DNA from: Pseudoips prasinana
Lineage: Eukaryota; Arthropoda; Insecta; Lepidoptera; Nolidae
Reading direction: 5' to 3'
Length of the DNA: 64,000 nucleotides
Assembly: GCA_951640165.1 (NCBI GenBank)
Contig: OX621263.1
Span: 3,556,501-3,620,500 of the forward strand
In this document: piece after piece, positions 21,101 to 27,784 of the stretch
Layout: each line of letters begins with the position of its first letter
Position numbering within the stretch: the first letter of the stretch is position 1
Made by a program: the position numbers and the translations under genes
Notes under the pieces: generated by a model
The model's database searches: none
Told to the model about the DNA's origin: nothing
What the model saw: only the letters and a program-made list of their open reading frames with translations

Positions 21101-21413
21101 GCCACGGCTCCGCTGGCTATGATGGTTTGCTTTCAAGCCTCAATAGTCACTGTTCTAACTTATGCTAAGTTTTAATTTACTATGTTCAAAAATTTACCCT
21201 TATAATTGCTCTGTCTGTTACAGTTATAAGGAGATTACAGTTCACGAGGAGATCCAAAACTGCAAGAAATACGTGATAACTATAGTCCTTTTAGTATTAA
21301 TCTTATTATTTTTCTCGTTTTGTTGGCTGACACTGTACTGTAATTGGTTTGCTAATTGTCGTCAAAAGTATAAATGTGATGCTTTGCCTACTACATATGT
21401 ACATGTAAAATAG
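5835..21413 (+). CDS. Gene 1 (spliced, 5' incomplete): CTLD - 2x EGF - transmembrane protein
   Basis: Five exons (5835-6113, 6735-6947, 13465-13561, 19337-19489, 21224-21413) join without a frame break. Every boundary has AG/GT and the phases agree (1,1,1,2,2). The predicted chain is a CTLD of about 165 residues containing WSKGEPNN, two EGF modules with six cysteines each, a short juxtamembrane segment, one helix (VITIVLLVLILLFFSFCWLTL) and a cysteine-containing cytoplasmic tail of about 25 residues ending in VHVK and a stop. No signal peptide exon was found, so the start is missing or upstream. Known of the family: CTLDs bind sugars or proteins, and EPN in loop 4 is typical of mannose-type specificity. 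Inferred: a type I surface receptor for recognition or adhesion. Gene 2, convergent on the other strand, is its paralogue. Confidence 0.8.
6190..6485 (+). mobile_element. LINE family B C-terminal fragment in a gene 1 intron
   Basis: The frame reads VSLREKFKEVNILTVPSQYI, SFCKRSDAHNVNTRYKNN and MGQCIRFYNKLPNYIREF. It lies between the two CTLD half-exons and, read through, falsely joins exon 5835-6113 in one long frame. Confidence 0.78.
6540..6615 (-). mobile_element. tRNA-like SINE head
   Basis: On the minus strand it has a box A-like TAGCTTAACGCAGAGCG and a box B-like GGTTCGAGACC at tRNA spacing. The arms do not pair fully, so it is a SINE or tRNA relic rather than a functional tRNA. Confidence 0.5.
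6735..6947 (+). CDS. Gene 1 exon: C-terminal half of the CTLD with EPN motif
   Basis: The acceptor is tcttttgcag and the donor is cat|gtaagt. The translation begins GIPINEVYHKWSKGEPNN and has a YEDCVNMY core and a CRNRFICKRKD end. EPN is present, EDC replaces the usual E-x-C-W/V-E-Y region, and the last two cysteines sit where the conserved disulfides are expected. The exon is 213 bp, equal to gene 2 exon 61991-61779. The EPN tripeptide suggests a retained Ca2+/sugar site of mannose type. The classical WND partner is replaced by YNLYYNDGKC, so binding cannot be assumed. Confidence 0.88.
6979..7853 (-). mobile_element. Dispersed element M, split by a 5S-derived SINE
   Basis: Left end AGGGTTCTGTAGCCAAATGG, right end near GGCCGGTTTTTATTATTA. 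The inverted homologue is at 11160-11757 (+), with the same TGTCTGTC tract, ATGGGTACGATG-like block and poly-C/G run. Non-coding. An insertion occupies 7420-7686. Confidence 0.6.
7420..7686 (+). mobile_element. 5S rRNA-derived SINE with 12-bp target duplication
   Basis: The 5' part has GAGGTTAAGCAACTAGG and ATGGGTGACCGCC, which match the box A/intermediate and box C regions of 5S rRNA (AAGTTAAGCAAC, GGATGGGTGACCGCC). The body follows, then an (AAGC)n tail. ACTATGTAAACT flanks both sides (7408-7419 and 7687-7698). A second copy is at 20360-20560. Confidence 0.85.
7868..8116 (-). mobile_element. Short element F (lepidopteran type)
   Basis: Shares GTCACCTGATGGTAAGTAAT, a GCAACACCAGAGG block, an AACACAATATTAATGTTATT-like middle and a GGGCTGCTCTTTGAGTGAAT end with the F copies at 19508/20150, 50907/51240 and 59250/59765. 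No coding capacity. Confidence 0.7.
8120..8335. repeat. Diverged F-like fragment
   Basis: CACCTGATGGTAAGTGGTCA and a GCAACACCAGGGGCATC block recall element F. The rest is low-identity repeat sequence. Confidence 0.4.
8336..8515 (+). mobile_element. tRNA-derived SINE copy
   Basis: Has the tRNA-like CGGGTACAAGTCCCGCGCC end followed by TCTGGATGTAATTTGTGTCC and TATTATATGTTTGTAAAGTA. The same body occurs in both arms of the inverted pair at 49901-50302. Confidence 0.6.
8516..8830. repeat. Further F-like and unassigned repeat sequence
   Basis: GGGGCACCAGGTGCGTTGCA and duplicated CGTGAAAACCGTAA-like pieces suggest decayed interspersed repeats. No gene seen. Confidence 0.3.
8831..8966 (+). mobile_element. 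RTE-like LINE 3' end
   Basis: CCCCTACAAGATAGACCGAG, GATGCGGATGGCGTAAGACA and GTGGAGATCTTTGGGGG, then CAGCTGGTATGATGATGATG, match the 3' end of the RTE copy at 22206-25334, ending in the (ATG/GAT)n tail typical of the family. Confidence 0.75.
8967..10264. other. Unassigned AT-rich intron sequence
   Basis: Nothing convincing. A piece at about 9870-10015 (TTCGTTCAATAGTTTTTGCG, TTATAATATTAAAGACG) resembles the ends of common insect short interspersed elements. Confidence 0.35.
10265..10836 (+). mobile_element. Jockey-like LINE, 3' end with RT C-terminus
   Basis: A 151-codon frame has IEKVQKTFLIFLFRRIYTYY, LGFNSLEVRRGFDQ and GEIDCPELLNLFCRL near its end. These are the usual last conserved blocks of a Jockey-type RT. 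A non-coding 3' stretch and an (AATA)n tail follow at 10815-10836. It is 5'-truncated, as usual for target-primed insertions. Confidence 0.75.
10838..10925 (-). mobile_element. Fragment of RTE 5' end
   Basis: CCCCCCACGAGATGAAGTGG and GATGATATTCTCATAT parallel the region just upstream of the RTE coding sequence at 25265-25334 and a fragment at 19980-20150. Confidence 0.45.
11160..11757 (+). mobile_element. Dispersed element M, inverted relative to 6979-7853
   Basis: Begins AAAACCGGCCAAATGCGAG and ends TTGGCTACGGAACCCTA. It has GGACGGACAGACAGACATGA and an uninterrupted run of 18 G at 11381-11398. The related element at 60305-60580 shares CGGCCAAGTGCGAGTCGGAC and TACGGAACCCT. Confidence 0.6.
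11765..12380. other. Unassigned sequence with a GC-rich patch
   Basis: About 11870-11990 is unusually C-rich (GCCACATCGCCCGCCAGCCA, CACGCCGCGCGCCGCGCTGC). No frame, splice pattern or repeat match recognised. Confidence 0.3.
12385..12822 (+). mobile_element. RTE-like LINE 3' end
   Basis: Encodes, with frame breaks, TYGTETWSLTMG-like, RLKVTQRAMERAMLGVSLRD-like and WQWAGHIARRADGRW-like blocks. It ends in GGGCTGATATGATGATGATG. Near-identical to the C-terminus of the RTE at 22213-24816. Confidence 0.85.
12823..13320. other. Unassigned sequence with a (CTAT)n microsatellite
   Basis: A short tetranucleotide run lies at 13034-13050. No gene supported. Confidence 0.35.
13325..13400 (+). mobile_element. 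RTE 3' terminal scrap
   Basis: CTTTGGGGAGGATTTTGTCC and GGCTGACATGATGATGAT match the last ~70 bp of the RTE family. It sits 65 bp left of a gene 1 exon. Confidence 0.6.
13465..13561 (+). CDS. Gene 1 exon: first part of EGF module 1
   Basis: The exon is 97 bp between tatatttcag and GCAG|gttagt. It reads GVCNNNFCFAGNCTVSENGQ followed by PVC, giving the first four cysteines of an EGF module. The module is completed by the next exon. The phase (starts with two bases, ends with two) fits both neighbours. The homologous gene 2 exon is 94 bp (58823-58730). The intron on its left is about 6.5 kb and full of repeats. Confidence 0.82.
13645..13852 (+). mobile_element. Short retroposon-like element with A-tail
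   Basis: TTCTTTCTGATTAAATTCGT, CCGGGACATGCCTGAG and TTGATCCTGGCTTACAG recur at 55262-55435 in the same orientation. This copy ends in a run of A, as a retroposed copy would. Confidence 0.55.
13917..17512 (-). mobile_element. LINE family A, 5'-truncated copy with intact ORF2
   Basis: Reading leftwards: ORF2 (17511-14623), a 3'-UTR of about 700 bp, and an (AAAAT)n-like tail at 13917-13945. The 3'-UTR occurs at least eight more times in the window. ORF1 is not found upstream. The copy starts at or just before the ORF2 ATG and abuts MITE D sequence at about 17570. It lies in a gene 1 intron, antisense to the gene. Confidence 0.85.
14623..17511 (-). CDS. LINE A ORF2: endonuclease - reverse transcriptase, 962 codons, intact
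   Basis: The N-terminal ~230 residues are an APE-type endonuclease: SHQNINRFSG, CFTETWL, YRPPASD, VCGDFNMN and GVRSDHK correspond to the catalytic and Mg-binding motifs. The RT follows with NYRPISILPALSKIFEKL, FGFTRGRSTQHAG, CDLSKAFDCVDHRTLV, GVPQGSILGPFLFLVYINDL and VLFADDTSLIF. A C-terminal domain without a clear zinc knuckle ends the protein. No internal stop or frameshift is seen. Known of the class: the enzyme nicks target DNA and primes reverse transcription. Clade is Jockey/CR1-like by motif, not settled. Without ORF1 and 5' UTR this copy is probably not mobile alone. Confidence 0.88.
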   Translation of the reverse strand: MTIEKCDNFLILSHQNINRFSGKILDIELFNEKYEIDILCFTETWLKAHKMAFSVCGYRVASFYNRVSAEGGGVLILLRDQIKFKERKDICQLSIERVCEVACVETQFYCIICVYRPPASDLKLFTATIEDILRKIKSKKKILVCGDFNMNILADSPEINIFLSVFRSFNLKCLFSEATRVTPTSATCIDNIITNFDVSEKCLVAGVRSDHKCQIVKIKNEININKQKISFRPLTKSNLGKFSNNLENSLYHLLPNKSKPNDMYTTLFHCICKEFNKACKIKNITVDSNKIKFSSWATQGIRLSRDFLYELYDRRSYNPDVNFINYVRNYSQIFKKVCIQAKSLYIRDKIKKSDNKIKSAWQIINTETGKSRSRDQTLVLNIGDELVSDKLTIANFLAAFFANIPVDITKCLASSPDVAELFLNQSVKQIVPNFSFKSVTSDDIIKAFKSIKRKGTEDLWGLSVKTIESIILNIATILAAIFNGCISDGVFPDLMKISKIIPIFKAGCSKNATNYRPISILPALSKIFEKLMLSQMLSHFNVNEILHNKQFGFTRGRSTQHAGCTLIRSILEAWEGSQDALGVFCDLSKAFDCVDHRTLVVKLKYYGISGTSLDLVMSYLSGRQQMVSIGGATSARHPVKMGVPQGSILGPFLFLVYINDLPYLVEKVSDIVLFADDTSLIFKVNRKDKDLIEHNKTLSFISEWFSANNLLLNAGKTKCIRFSLPNVTQIVPTVALNAKILDLVPSTVFLGLTLDSKLQWGPQIEKLAGKLSSASYAVWKIRQLSDEQTARLVYFAYFHSIMSYGILLWGSAADIGTIFVLQKRAVRAIYGLGSRDSLRNLFKEINILTVPSEYISQNIMFVRKNIHNYKKKSELHNINTRNKNKLAMPGFRVSKTNKSFLGNCIRFYNKLPTQITDLPDTSFKTHIIVYLWLGVITPLKSTSMTKTSGSHFLPAHCSLEIL
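17570..17868 (-). mobile_element. MITE family D, truncated
   Basis: Reverse-complement match to 5385-5690, with the terminal TTAATTAAGTTACATGTTGT at its right end. The left part is replaced by the LINE A 5' end. Confidence 0.55.
17925..18235 (+). repeat. Duplicated segment, copy 1, with a 27-codon ORF
   Basis: Contains a SINE-tail sequence (CATAGTACAAGCTCTGCTTA), a shared flank and then CCCTTAGGCAG|CTAAATGG, which looks like a splice acceptor followed by a start codon. The ORF begins MVNLSALDNPFHVKPERRG and continues to TFQ, locally GC-rich. No GT donor follows TTCCAG. I do not recognise the protein. Copy 2 is at 18418-18717. Confidence 0.45.
18418..18717 (+). repeat. Duplicated segment, copy 2, with a 27-codon ORF
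   Basis: Same order as copy 1. The ORF begins MVNSGTLDNAFDMKPEPRDD and ends SFQ directly before a stop. Both ORFs are exactly 27 codons to the shared FQ, without indels, but 12 of 27 residues differ. The copy is cut at 18718 by a LINE A 3' end. Confidence 0.45.
18718..19255 (-). mobile_element. LINE A 3'-UTR fragment
   Basis: Same sequence order as 13930-14460, from the TTTTTATTCACGTAGAC end through ACCGGATCCAATGCGCCCCA to CTCGATCGGTTGTCTGAATG. Confidence 0.85.
19337..19489 (+). CDS. Gene 1 exon: end of EGF 1 and complete EGF 2
   Basis: The acceptor is gtgaatttcag and the donor is gatat|gtaagt. The residues CMDGYSGLRC close EGF 1, then VCHNYCKNNGSC and VCQCEGAYEGSRC form a full six-cysteine EGF 2. 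There is no D-x-N/D-Q/E start, so calcium-binding EGF type is not indicated. The exon is 153 bp, against 156 bp for gene 2 exon 56323-56168. Confidence 0.87.
19508..19580 (+). mobile_element. Element F, 5' part
   Basis: AATTCGCTCAAAGAGCAGCC and GGGGAAGTACCACCTTACAG are the F left end. The F right part resumes at 20150 after intervening repeats. Confidence 0.6.
19660..19830. repeat. Rearranged RTE 3'-terminal scraps
   Basis: GGAGATCCTTGGGGGAGACT with GTCTTTAGGCTGATG on one strand, and ATCATCATCATCACAGCTGA with AGTCCGCTGTTGGA in the other orientation, suggest two RTE 3' ends facing each other. Confidence 0.45.
19835..19978 (+). mobile_element. tRNA-derived SINE tail
   Basis: TGAGTCATGGATGTTTTCTA, TCGTCGCCTGGTACCCATAG and TAGTTTGGGGCTAGGATAAT match the body of the complete SINE at 50984-51240 and the tail at 58340-58505. 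Confidence 0.65.
19980..20150 (-). mobile_element. RTE 5'-end fragment
   Basis: AATCGCCACGCTTGGTAGAC and ATGGGATGGGGTAATGATAT parallel 25190-25334 at the 5' end of the RTE copy. Confidence 0.5.
20150..20360 (+). mobile_element. Element F, 3' part
   Basis: AAGGGTCAGCAACACTTGTT, TGCGAGTGTACATGGGCGG and CACTTACCATCAGGTGACCC match the other F copies. Confidence 0.7.
20360..20562 (+). mobile_element. 5S rRNA-derived SINE, second copy
   Basis: Shares GGCTCGCGGTCCGTCC, GATGGGTGACCACC, GTCATTAGACAACAGTCGTT and CCTACTGGGAGGCTTGAACA with 7420-7686. The 5S-like 5' part is shorter or more decayed. Confidence 0.75.
20565..21222. other. Unassigned gene 1 intron sequence
   Basis: No repeat recognised. 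A short GC-rich patch (about 21075-21120) lies 100 bp before the last exon. Confidence 0.35.
21224..21413 (+). CDS. Gene 1 terminal exon: transmembrane helix and tail
   Basis: The acceptor is tctgttacag. The frame reads YKEITVHEEIQNCKKY, a helix of about 21 hydrophobic residues, CNWFANCRQKYKC, and ends VHVK with TAG at 21411. The gene 2 terminal exon (53198-53012) has the same length within three bases and the same pattern of acidic stretch, cysteine, helix, NWF-x-x-CR and stop. The conserved NWF..CR just inside the membrane may be a palmitoylation or sorting site, which is inference. Confidence 0.87.
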
Positions 21414-21494
21414 TACCTGTTTACTTAATTCTTGGGTGTTGATTATCGAAATCAATCTGCAGGTTCGAAGATGGAATGAATGTTACGTATGTTA

Positions 21495-21594
21495 TGTAAA
21501 TAAATAAAAAAGGTTTTTATTCACGTAGACTTTAAAAAAGCGCTTGTAAATAGTCAGAACATATTTGTAGTAATATAGTTGTATACATAATTTT
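21495..21594 (-). mobile_element. LINE A 3'-terminal scrap
   Basis: About 100 bp of the LINE A 3' end (TTTTTATTCACGTAGACTTT, GCGCTTGTAAATAGTCAGAA), directly left of LINE C. Confidence 0.8.
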
Positions 21595-22212
21595 GCGGAT
21601 TATACCAATTTGCCATCAGCACCATATACGCAGTTTATTTTTGAAAAAGGCGACTTCTTATCCATTAACAATGAGATAGAGGCTATTGACTGGATGACGG
21701 AATTTAATTCTAATTCGATGAGCGATTCCATGGACTATTTTACAACACTTTATCTGCAATTCAGAACAAGTTTATACCCTCTAGACAGGTCCGACTAAAT
21801 TCTTACCCAGTCTGGTACTCCTCATCACTGAGAAGATTAATCAAAGAAAAGTTCAAATACCATCGAAAATTTAAAATATATGGCAATTTATCAGATGAAT
21901 CTACTTTTAAACATTTACGTGACAGGGTCAATACAATGGAGATTGAATGCTATAACACCTACCTAACCGAATACCGAAGCAGCTATTGAAAAGAATCCAA
22001 AGTCCTTTTGGAGTTCTGTCAAACATCGTTCCAAATCAAATGCTATTCCTAGCTATCTTAAATATGGTCATAATACTATATCTACGGCTGAATCAATCTG
22101 TAACGCTTTTTCTTGTCATTTTATTTCTGGACCCTGGAAATGTTTCATCCTCCGATAACCAGGCGCCTCAGAGCTCAGAATTACATTCTTTATTTGATAT
22201 TCACTCATCATA

Positions 22213-24816
22213 TCAGCCGAAAGACGTCCACTGCTGGACAAAGGCCTCCCTCAAAGATCTCCACAATTGCCGGTCTTGCGCTATCCGCATCCAGCGTTTT
22301 CCAGCGACCCGCACAAGATCATCGGTCCATCTTGTAGGGGGCCTGCCCACGCTGCGTCTTCCGGTTCGTGGTCGCCACTCGAGAACCTTTCTGCCCCAGC
22401 GGCCGTCGGCTCTACGAGCTATGTGCCCTGCCCACTGCCACTTCAGCTTGGCAATTCTTAGGGCTATGTCGGTGACTTTGGTTCGCCTGCGGATCTCATC
22501 ATTTTTGATTCGATCTCGAAGGGAAACTCCAAGCATAGCCCTTTCCATTGCTCTTTGGGTGACCTTGAGCCGCCTGATAAGGCCCATAGTTAGCGACCAC
22601 GTCTCTGTTCCGTAAGTCATCACTGGCAACACACACTGGTCGAAGACTTTCGACTTGAGACACTGCGGTATTTGGGACGAGAAGATATTACGTAGCTTCC
22701 CGAACGCTGCCCAGCCGAGTTGGATTCTACGATTGACCTCCTTCTCGAAGTTGGACCTACCTAGTTGGATGGTCTGTCCTAGGTAAATATAGTTCTCTAC
22801 AACTTCGAGTGCAGAGTCTCCAACCTTAACTAGAGTGGGTGCAACATGGATGTTTGACATAATTTTCGTCTTATCCATGTTCATTTTCAGACCCACTTGT
22901 TGAGAGACTCTGCTGAGGCCATCGAGCATTGTACCGAGGTCGTCAAGGGTCTCAGCCATGACTACTATATCGTCGGCAAATCGAAGGTGGGTGATGTTCT
23001 CGCCATTGACATTGATGCCAAAGCCTTTCCAGTCCAGAAGCTTGAAGACATCTTCCAATGCAGCGGTGAACAGTTTCGGAGATATAACATCTCCCTGTCT
23101 CACACCTCGCTGCAAGTGAATAGGTTTCGAGTTCTGGTCCTGGAGTCGCACTGACATAGTGGCGTTTTCGTACAAACACTTTAACACCTCGATATACCGG
23201 TAGTCGATTTGGCACCTTTGGAGAGACCTCAGTACGGCCCAAGTTTCGATCGAATCGAAGGCTTTCTCATAGTCCACAAACGCTAAGCATAATGGCTGGT
23301 TATACTCTTCCGTCTTCTGTATAACCTGCCGCAGCGTATGTATGTGGTCTATGGTACTAAAGCCTTTACGGAAACCGGCTTGTTCGGGAGGCTGGAAGTC
23401 GTCAAATCTGCGTGCGAGACGATTCGTAATGACCCTCGAAAACAACTTGTAAACATGGCTCAGCAGTGTGATGGGTCTGTAATTCTTCAAGAGGGTTTTA
23501 TCGCCCTTTTTGAAGAAGAGCACCACCACACCCCTGTGCCATGCTTTTGGCGTTTGACCTTCTAGTATGACGGAGTTAAATAACTTCTGAAGGGCCCGTA
23601 GGATTGGTGTACCACCCGCCTTCAGAAGCTCTGCCGTAATTCCATCATCACCAGGTGCCTTGTTGTTCTTAAGCTGTTCGAGAGCCATTCTAATCTCGCA
23701 CAAGCTGACGTCCGGGATGTCGTCAGTGAAGTGTTGGGTTAGTCGTGCTCTGGGATCTGAGGCACAACTATCGACAGGTGACTGGGTTTTCGCATACAGC
23801 TGTCCATAGAACCTCTCGATCTCTCCCAGCAACTCAGGTTTAGACGTGACGATTCTGCCATCCTCAGGCTTCAGCTTCGTCAGTTGGCTCTGTCCAACAG
23901 ACAGTTTTCTTGCAAACACTTTAGAGCCTTTGTTCCGCTCAATGGCTTCTTTAATACAATTTGTATTAAATTGGCGCGTGTCGCGTGTCAAAGACTTTGA
24001 GATCTGTCTGTTGAGCTGCCGGTATCTGGTAGCATCATCAGAGGATGTCAGAACCATTTTCCGTCTTTCGTCCATAAGCTGCAGGGTATAGTCAGCGATC
24101 TTTTTGGTTCTGTTTGTACGGTGGGCCTTGAAGACCTTAGACCCAGCCGTATGGACAGCTTCTACGAGCCTGTCATGGTATGAGTCCACTTCCTCGCAAT
24201 CTGCTAGGCATTCGAAACGGTTTTGCAGTTCGAGCTGAAAGGGTTCAGGGTTTTGGATGTGGATGGGTAAAGGTCGGAGCGTAGACTTTATTAGTCGGGA
24301 CCTCTGGAGCTTGACATTTAGGTTCAATGAGCCTCTCACCAGTCTGTGATCGCTCCCGGTTTTAACCGTATTGATCACTGAGACGTCATTGAACACCTGT
24401 CTACTCGTCGACAAGATAAAGTCTATCTCGTTTTTTGTTTTACCATCCGGGCTTACCCAGGTCCATTTGCGGTTTTCCGACTTCTTGAAAAAGGAGTTCA
24501 TCATAAAGATTCCCTCCTTCTCCATGAAGTCGGCCAACATTTGGCCCCGGGGATTCCGGTCTCCAGTTCCAAATTGCCCCACTTTCAGCTCATTCCCGAA
24601 TCGTTTACCCAGCTTCGCGTTAAAGTCCCCCATGACCACAGTGAAATAAGAGTTCGAGGTATGTATGGCTCTAGAAATATCCTCATACATGACCTCAACC
24701 TCATCGTCGGAGTGCGTCGAAGTCGGCGCGTAAACCTGTATGACCTTCAACGAATACCGCTTGGTAATTCTGAGTATAAGGTACGCAACCCTAGTCGACA
24801 CACTCTCGATTTTCAC
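22213..24816 (-). pseudogene. RTE ORF, main part: rest of endonuclease and reverse transcriptase
   Basis: 867 codons without a stop. The endonuclease rest has VVMGDFNAKLGK, NEIDFILS and TGSDHRLVRG. The RT has APGDDGITAELLKAGG, NYRPITLLSHVYKLFSRV, EQAGFRKGFSTIDHIHTL, FVDYEKAFDSIE, RGVRQGDVISPKLFTA and HLRFADDIVVMAE. The C-terminus ends WQWAGHIARRADGRWG and GRPPTRWTDDLVRVAG. Apart from the single break at about 24840 the element is nearly intact, so it is recent. Confidence 0.85.
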
Positions 24817-25265
24817 TATGTTGTGGCCGAGGGACCAACACCACCTTGGGAGAGTTGGTCGCCTTCCCGGAAATAGAACAGATTCCCGGATTTCAGGATT
24901 ATCGTGTCCTCCCCCTCTCTTCGGACTTCAGATAATCCTATTATGTCCCAATGTAACCTGCTCAATTTTTCATCCAGTTCGATCATCTTCTCGTCGGTCC
25001 GCAGTGTGCGTGTGTTGTATGTTGCCAGGGCCAGAGGTCGTCGGTTTTGGTAACGCGGAATCTGCCGGGGATTCTTAGCACCCCCTGCCCTGCCGTAACC
25101 ACGGCTGTTACCACGGCTGGGAATAGCAGGGCTGCCGGGGACTGGGGGCCGCGGTTTAATTGTGTCCTTCATTTGAGGGGATCTGCCATAATCGCCACGC
25201 TTGGCAAACGGGTTGGCGATCGCAGTAAGGTAGAAATTGGTACTCATGAGAACGCCGCTGCCCAT
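24816..25265 (-). pseudogene. RTE ORF, N-terminal part: start of endonuclease
   Basis: 149 codons. A basic, proline/arginine-rich leader (KDTIKPRPPVPGSPAIPSRG) is followed by LATYNTRTLRTDEKMIEL, DIIGLSEVRREGED and FREGDQLSQGGVG, the first APE endonuclease blocks (TYN, GL-x-E). The frame ends right after GGVG, where the next endonuclease strand should follow. The continuation lies in another frame from about 24840, so a short deletion broke the ORF. Confidence 0.75.
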
Positions 25266-25322
25266 TCTCTGGAATATATTCCCTCGGGACGACTTCTACG
25301 TCCCCCCACGGGATGAGAGGGG

Positions 25323-26903
25323 GTGGTGATATTCTCTAGGCCGTCACCACAGAGCCACTCAATTCAGATCAATATTGAAACAATAGAAAAACTACTTTCT
25401 GAGCTAGACCCCTACAAATCAGCTGGACCTGATCAGCTGTCACCAAAACTACTCATTGGGTGTGCTAAGACTATTGCCCTACCAATCTCTCTATTGTTTC
25501 GTAAGTCTCTCTCCTGTGGCATAGTTCCCCAAATCTGGAAATCTGCTTTTATAACCCCTGTTCATAAAAAGGGACTAAGAACAGAAATTGCTAACTACCG
25601 ACCAATATCTAAACTCTGTATATTAGCCAAAGTTTTTGAGAGAGTGATATACGATCAAGTTTATGCGGCTCTTAAGAATTCTTTTAGCCCCTTTCAGCAC
25701 GGTTTCTTAAAAGGCCTGTCAACCGTCACAAATCTCACTCTTTTAAATGACTTTTTAACTAGTAGCATGGATAATGGGGCCCAAGTTGACGTAATTTATA
25801 CTGATTATTCCAAATGTTTTGATCGGATTGACCACAGCATTCTAAAATCAAAGCTTTTGCGGTCTGGTATCTGCGGTGACTTATTGAGATGGTTTTCTTC
25901 GTATCTAGAAAACAGGTCACAAGCAGTTGTAATAAACAATTATGTTTCTAGCTGGGTTCCAGTTCCCAGTGGGGTACCTCAAGGATCCTTGTTGGGTCCG
26001 TTACTATTTATCATCTATGTGAACGACATTGAGTCCATTTTCAAAACTTCTCATCTACTTTGTTTTGCTGACGACATGAAAATATATTCTTCTATTGCGT
26101 GTGTTGGAGATATGGATGCTCTTCAATCAGATCTGTCGCGTCTGGATGAATACTGCGTACTTAATAAACTTGATCTTAATCCCCTTAAATGCGCTGTAGT
26201 CTCATACAGTCGCAAACGCTTCACACTTCCGACATCCTATAGGCTTAAAGGCCAGTTGATTCCAAGACGCGATGTTGTGAGAGATCTGGGTGTCTATCAT
26301 GATTCCAAACTTCTATTTGATGTTCACATAGATGAGATAGTTGCTAAGGCATCCAAGGCGCTTGGTTTTATTATGAGGGTATCGAAGGGCTTTAAAAAAG
26401 CTAAAACCTTAAAAATACTTTTCTGCACATATGTAAGAAGTCACCTTGAATATGGTTCACACGTCTGGAACCCATGCTATAACAAATACATTGACCGTGT
26501 CGAACAAATTCAAAAACGCTTTATAAAATTTTTATGCTATCGATTACACATACCTTACCATTCGGAAAATTATTTTGATATTTGTAAAAAGTTTCACTTA
26601 CTACCACTCGCAAATCGTCGCCAATTGGCAGACTGTACATTTTTATTAAAGATAATCTCAAACGAAATCGATTGCCCAGATCTTTTAGAAAAACTTCACT
26701 TCAATGTTCCCTATAGATACATTCGTTATAATCCACCTCTCTCAATATCTCTTTCTTACTCGAATTACAGGCAAAATTCATATCTTATACGAGCAAGCAA
26801 GGATCTTAACAAACTATGCAAAGAGTTATCATTTGACCCATTCATCACAAAAAGCAGTAAGGCAAGGAATATTTTTAACTTAAATCATTTTTCTGTAATT
26901 TAA
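25323..26903 (+). pseudogene. LINE C reverse transcriptase (526-codon frame, 5' cut by insertion)
   Basis: The frame opens just inside the RTE border and runs through ELDPYKSAGPDQLSP, NYRPISKLCILAKVFERV, YTDYSKCFDRIDHSIL, GVPQGSLLGPLLFIIYVNDI and LLCFADDMKIY. The C-terminal part has VRSHLEYGSHVWNP and RVEQIQKRFIKFL, then EIDCPDLLEKLHFNVP near the end. The catalytic FADD is intact and no stop interrupts it. It is a relic only because its upstream half is separated by the insertion. Confidence 0.87.
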
Positions 26904-27094
26904 AATTTAAATTTTGTAATATTTTATTTAGTTAGTTGTAATTCTTTAGTTATGTATTGAGTATCACCTAGGCACTGATATGTCTGTTGCAATTAGTGAA
27001 AACCTGTTATTGGCTCACTGTTGCTTAGTTTATATTTAATTGTATGTTTAATAGCTGTAGGTTTTCCTATCTAAATAAAAAATAAAAATAAAAA

Positions 27095-27556
27095 AAAATT
27101 ATAATTTCTAGTAACATAAATATATAGGTACCCATTGTATTGATTGTATGAAAACATTTATAAAATGTGTTATATATAAGCAATGATATTTAGCTAGCTC
27201 GTATCAAGTTATTGTCAAGAGAGTATGTTTAAGTTTATTTATCAAAATTTATAGTTTTAGCTATATTTTTACTACATATTGTCAATGGTTCTGTCTATAT
27301 TAAGGTATTACTATTATGACGGACCTTGTGTTGATAACGACGGTCGCGCTTTAATGCTACCACCGGATCCAATGCGCCCCAACTGAGAAGACCCAGCGAA
27401 ACAAACTCAGTGGGTTCGGCTACTACTGATTTCAACACAAACCAGTTGAGACGGTCCGGCGAAACATACTCAAGCGGGCATGAACACGGGAATTGGCAAT
27501 TAGAATAAAGTTAGTAGGCAAACACAATATATGCTCGATCGGTTGTCTGAATGCTA
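27095..27556 (-). mobile_element. LINE A 3'-UTR fragment
   Basis: Contains GACGGACCTTGTGTTGATAA, ACCGGATCCAATGCGCCCCA and CTCGATCGGTTGTCTGAATG, but lacks the terminal ~90 bp. Confidence 0.82.
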
Positions 27557-27784
27557 TGTATGCATGCTTTACTTAATGCTACGCACGTTCTTGACTTATT
27601 TAAAATTGTTTTGAGTACAACTAATGTAAATTTAATTTTAATTGAAATAAAATACTAATTTCAAAATATTATGTGCAATTTGGAACTTAATCACAGAATA
27701 GATACATAAATAACTTGACATGAATTTTGATTACGTATAATTTAATTGTCATTTTTGACGAATTTAATTTACATTATGATATAG

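Larger units (their letters stand above)
22206..25334 (-). mobile_element. RTE-like LINE, near complete, inserted in LINE C
   Basis: Read leftwards: a short 5' region (25334-25266), coding sequence from 25265 to 22213, then almost no 3'-UTR before a TGATGAGTGA-like tail. RTE elements characteristically have a very short 3'-UTR and a short tandem tail. Possible target duplication: TGATATTC(A/T)CT near 22193 and 25326, but this overlaps the family's own 5' motif. Confidence 0.82.
21595..27090 (+). mobile_element. LINE C (Jockey-like), interrupted by an RTE-like LINE
   Basis: The left part (21595-22205) encodes the endonuclease-RT linker (SAPYTQFIFEKGDFLS, FWSSVKHRSKSNAIPSYL). The right part (25335-26903) encodes the RT, and a short 3'-UTR with an (AAATAAA)n-like tail ends at about 27090. 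The 3.1 kb between is the RTE insertion. The 5' end including most of the endonuclease is missing. Confidence 0.8.

Noticed and set aside
22193..25340. Firm target-site duplication TGATATTC(A/T)CT of the RTE insertion
   Set aside because: GATATTCT also belongs to the RTE 5' end in other copies (10850, 20137), so the match may not be a true duplication.
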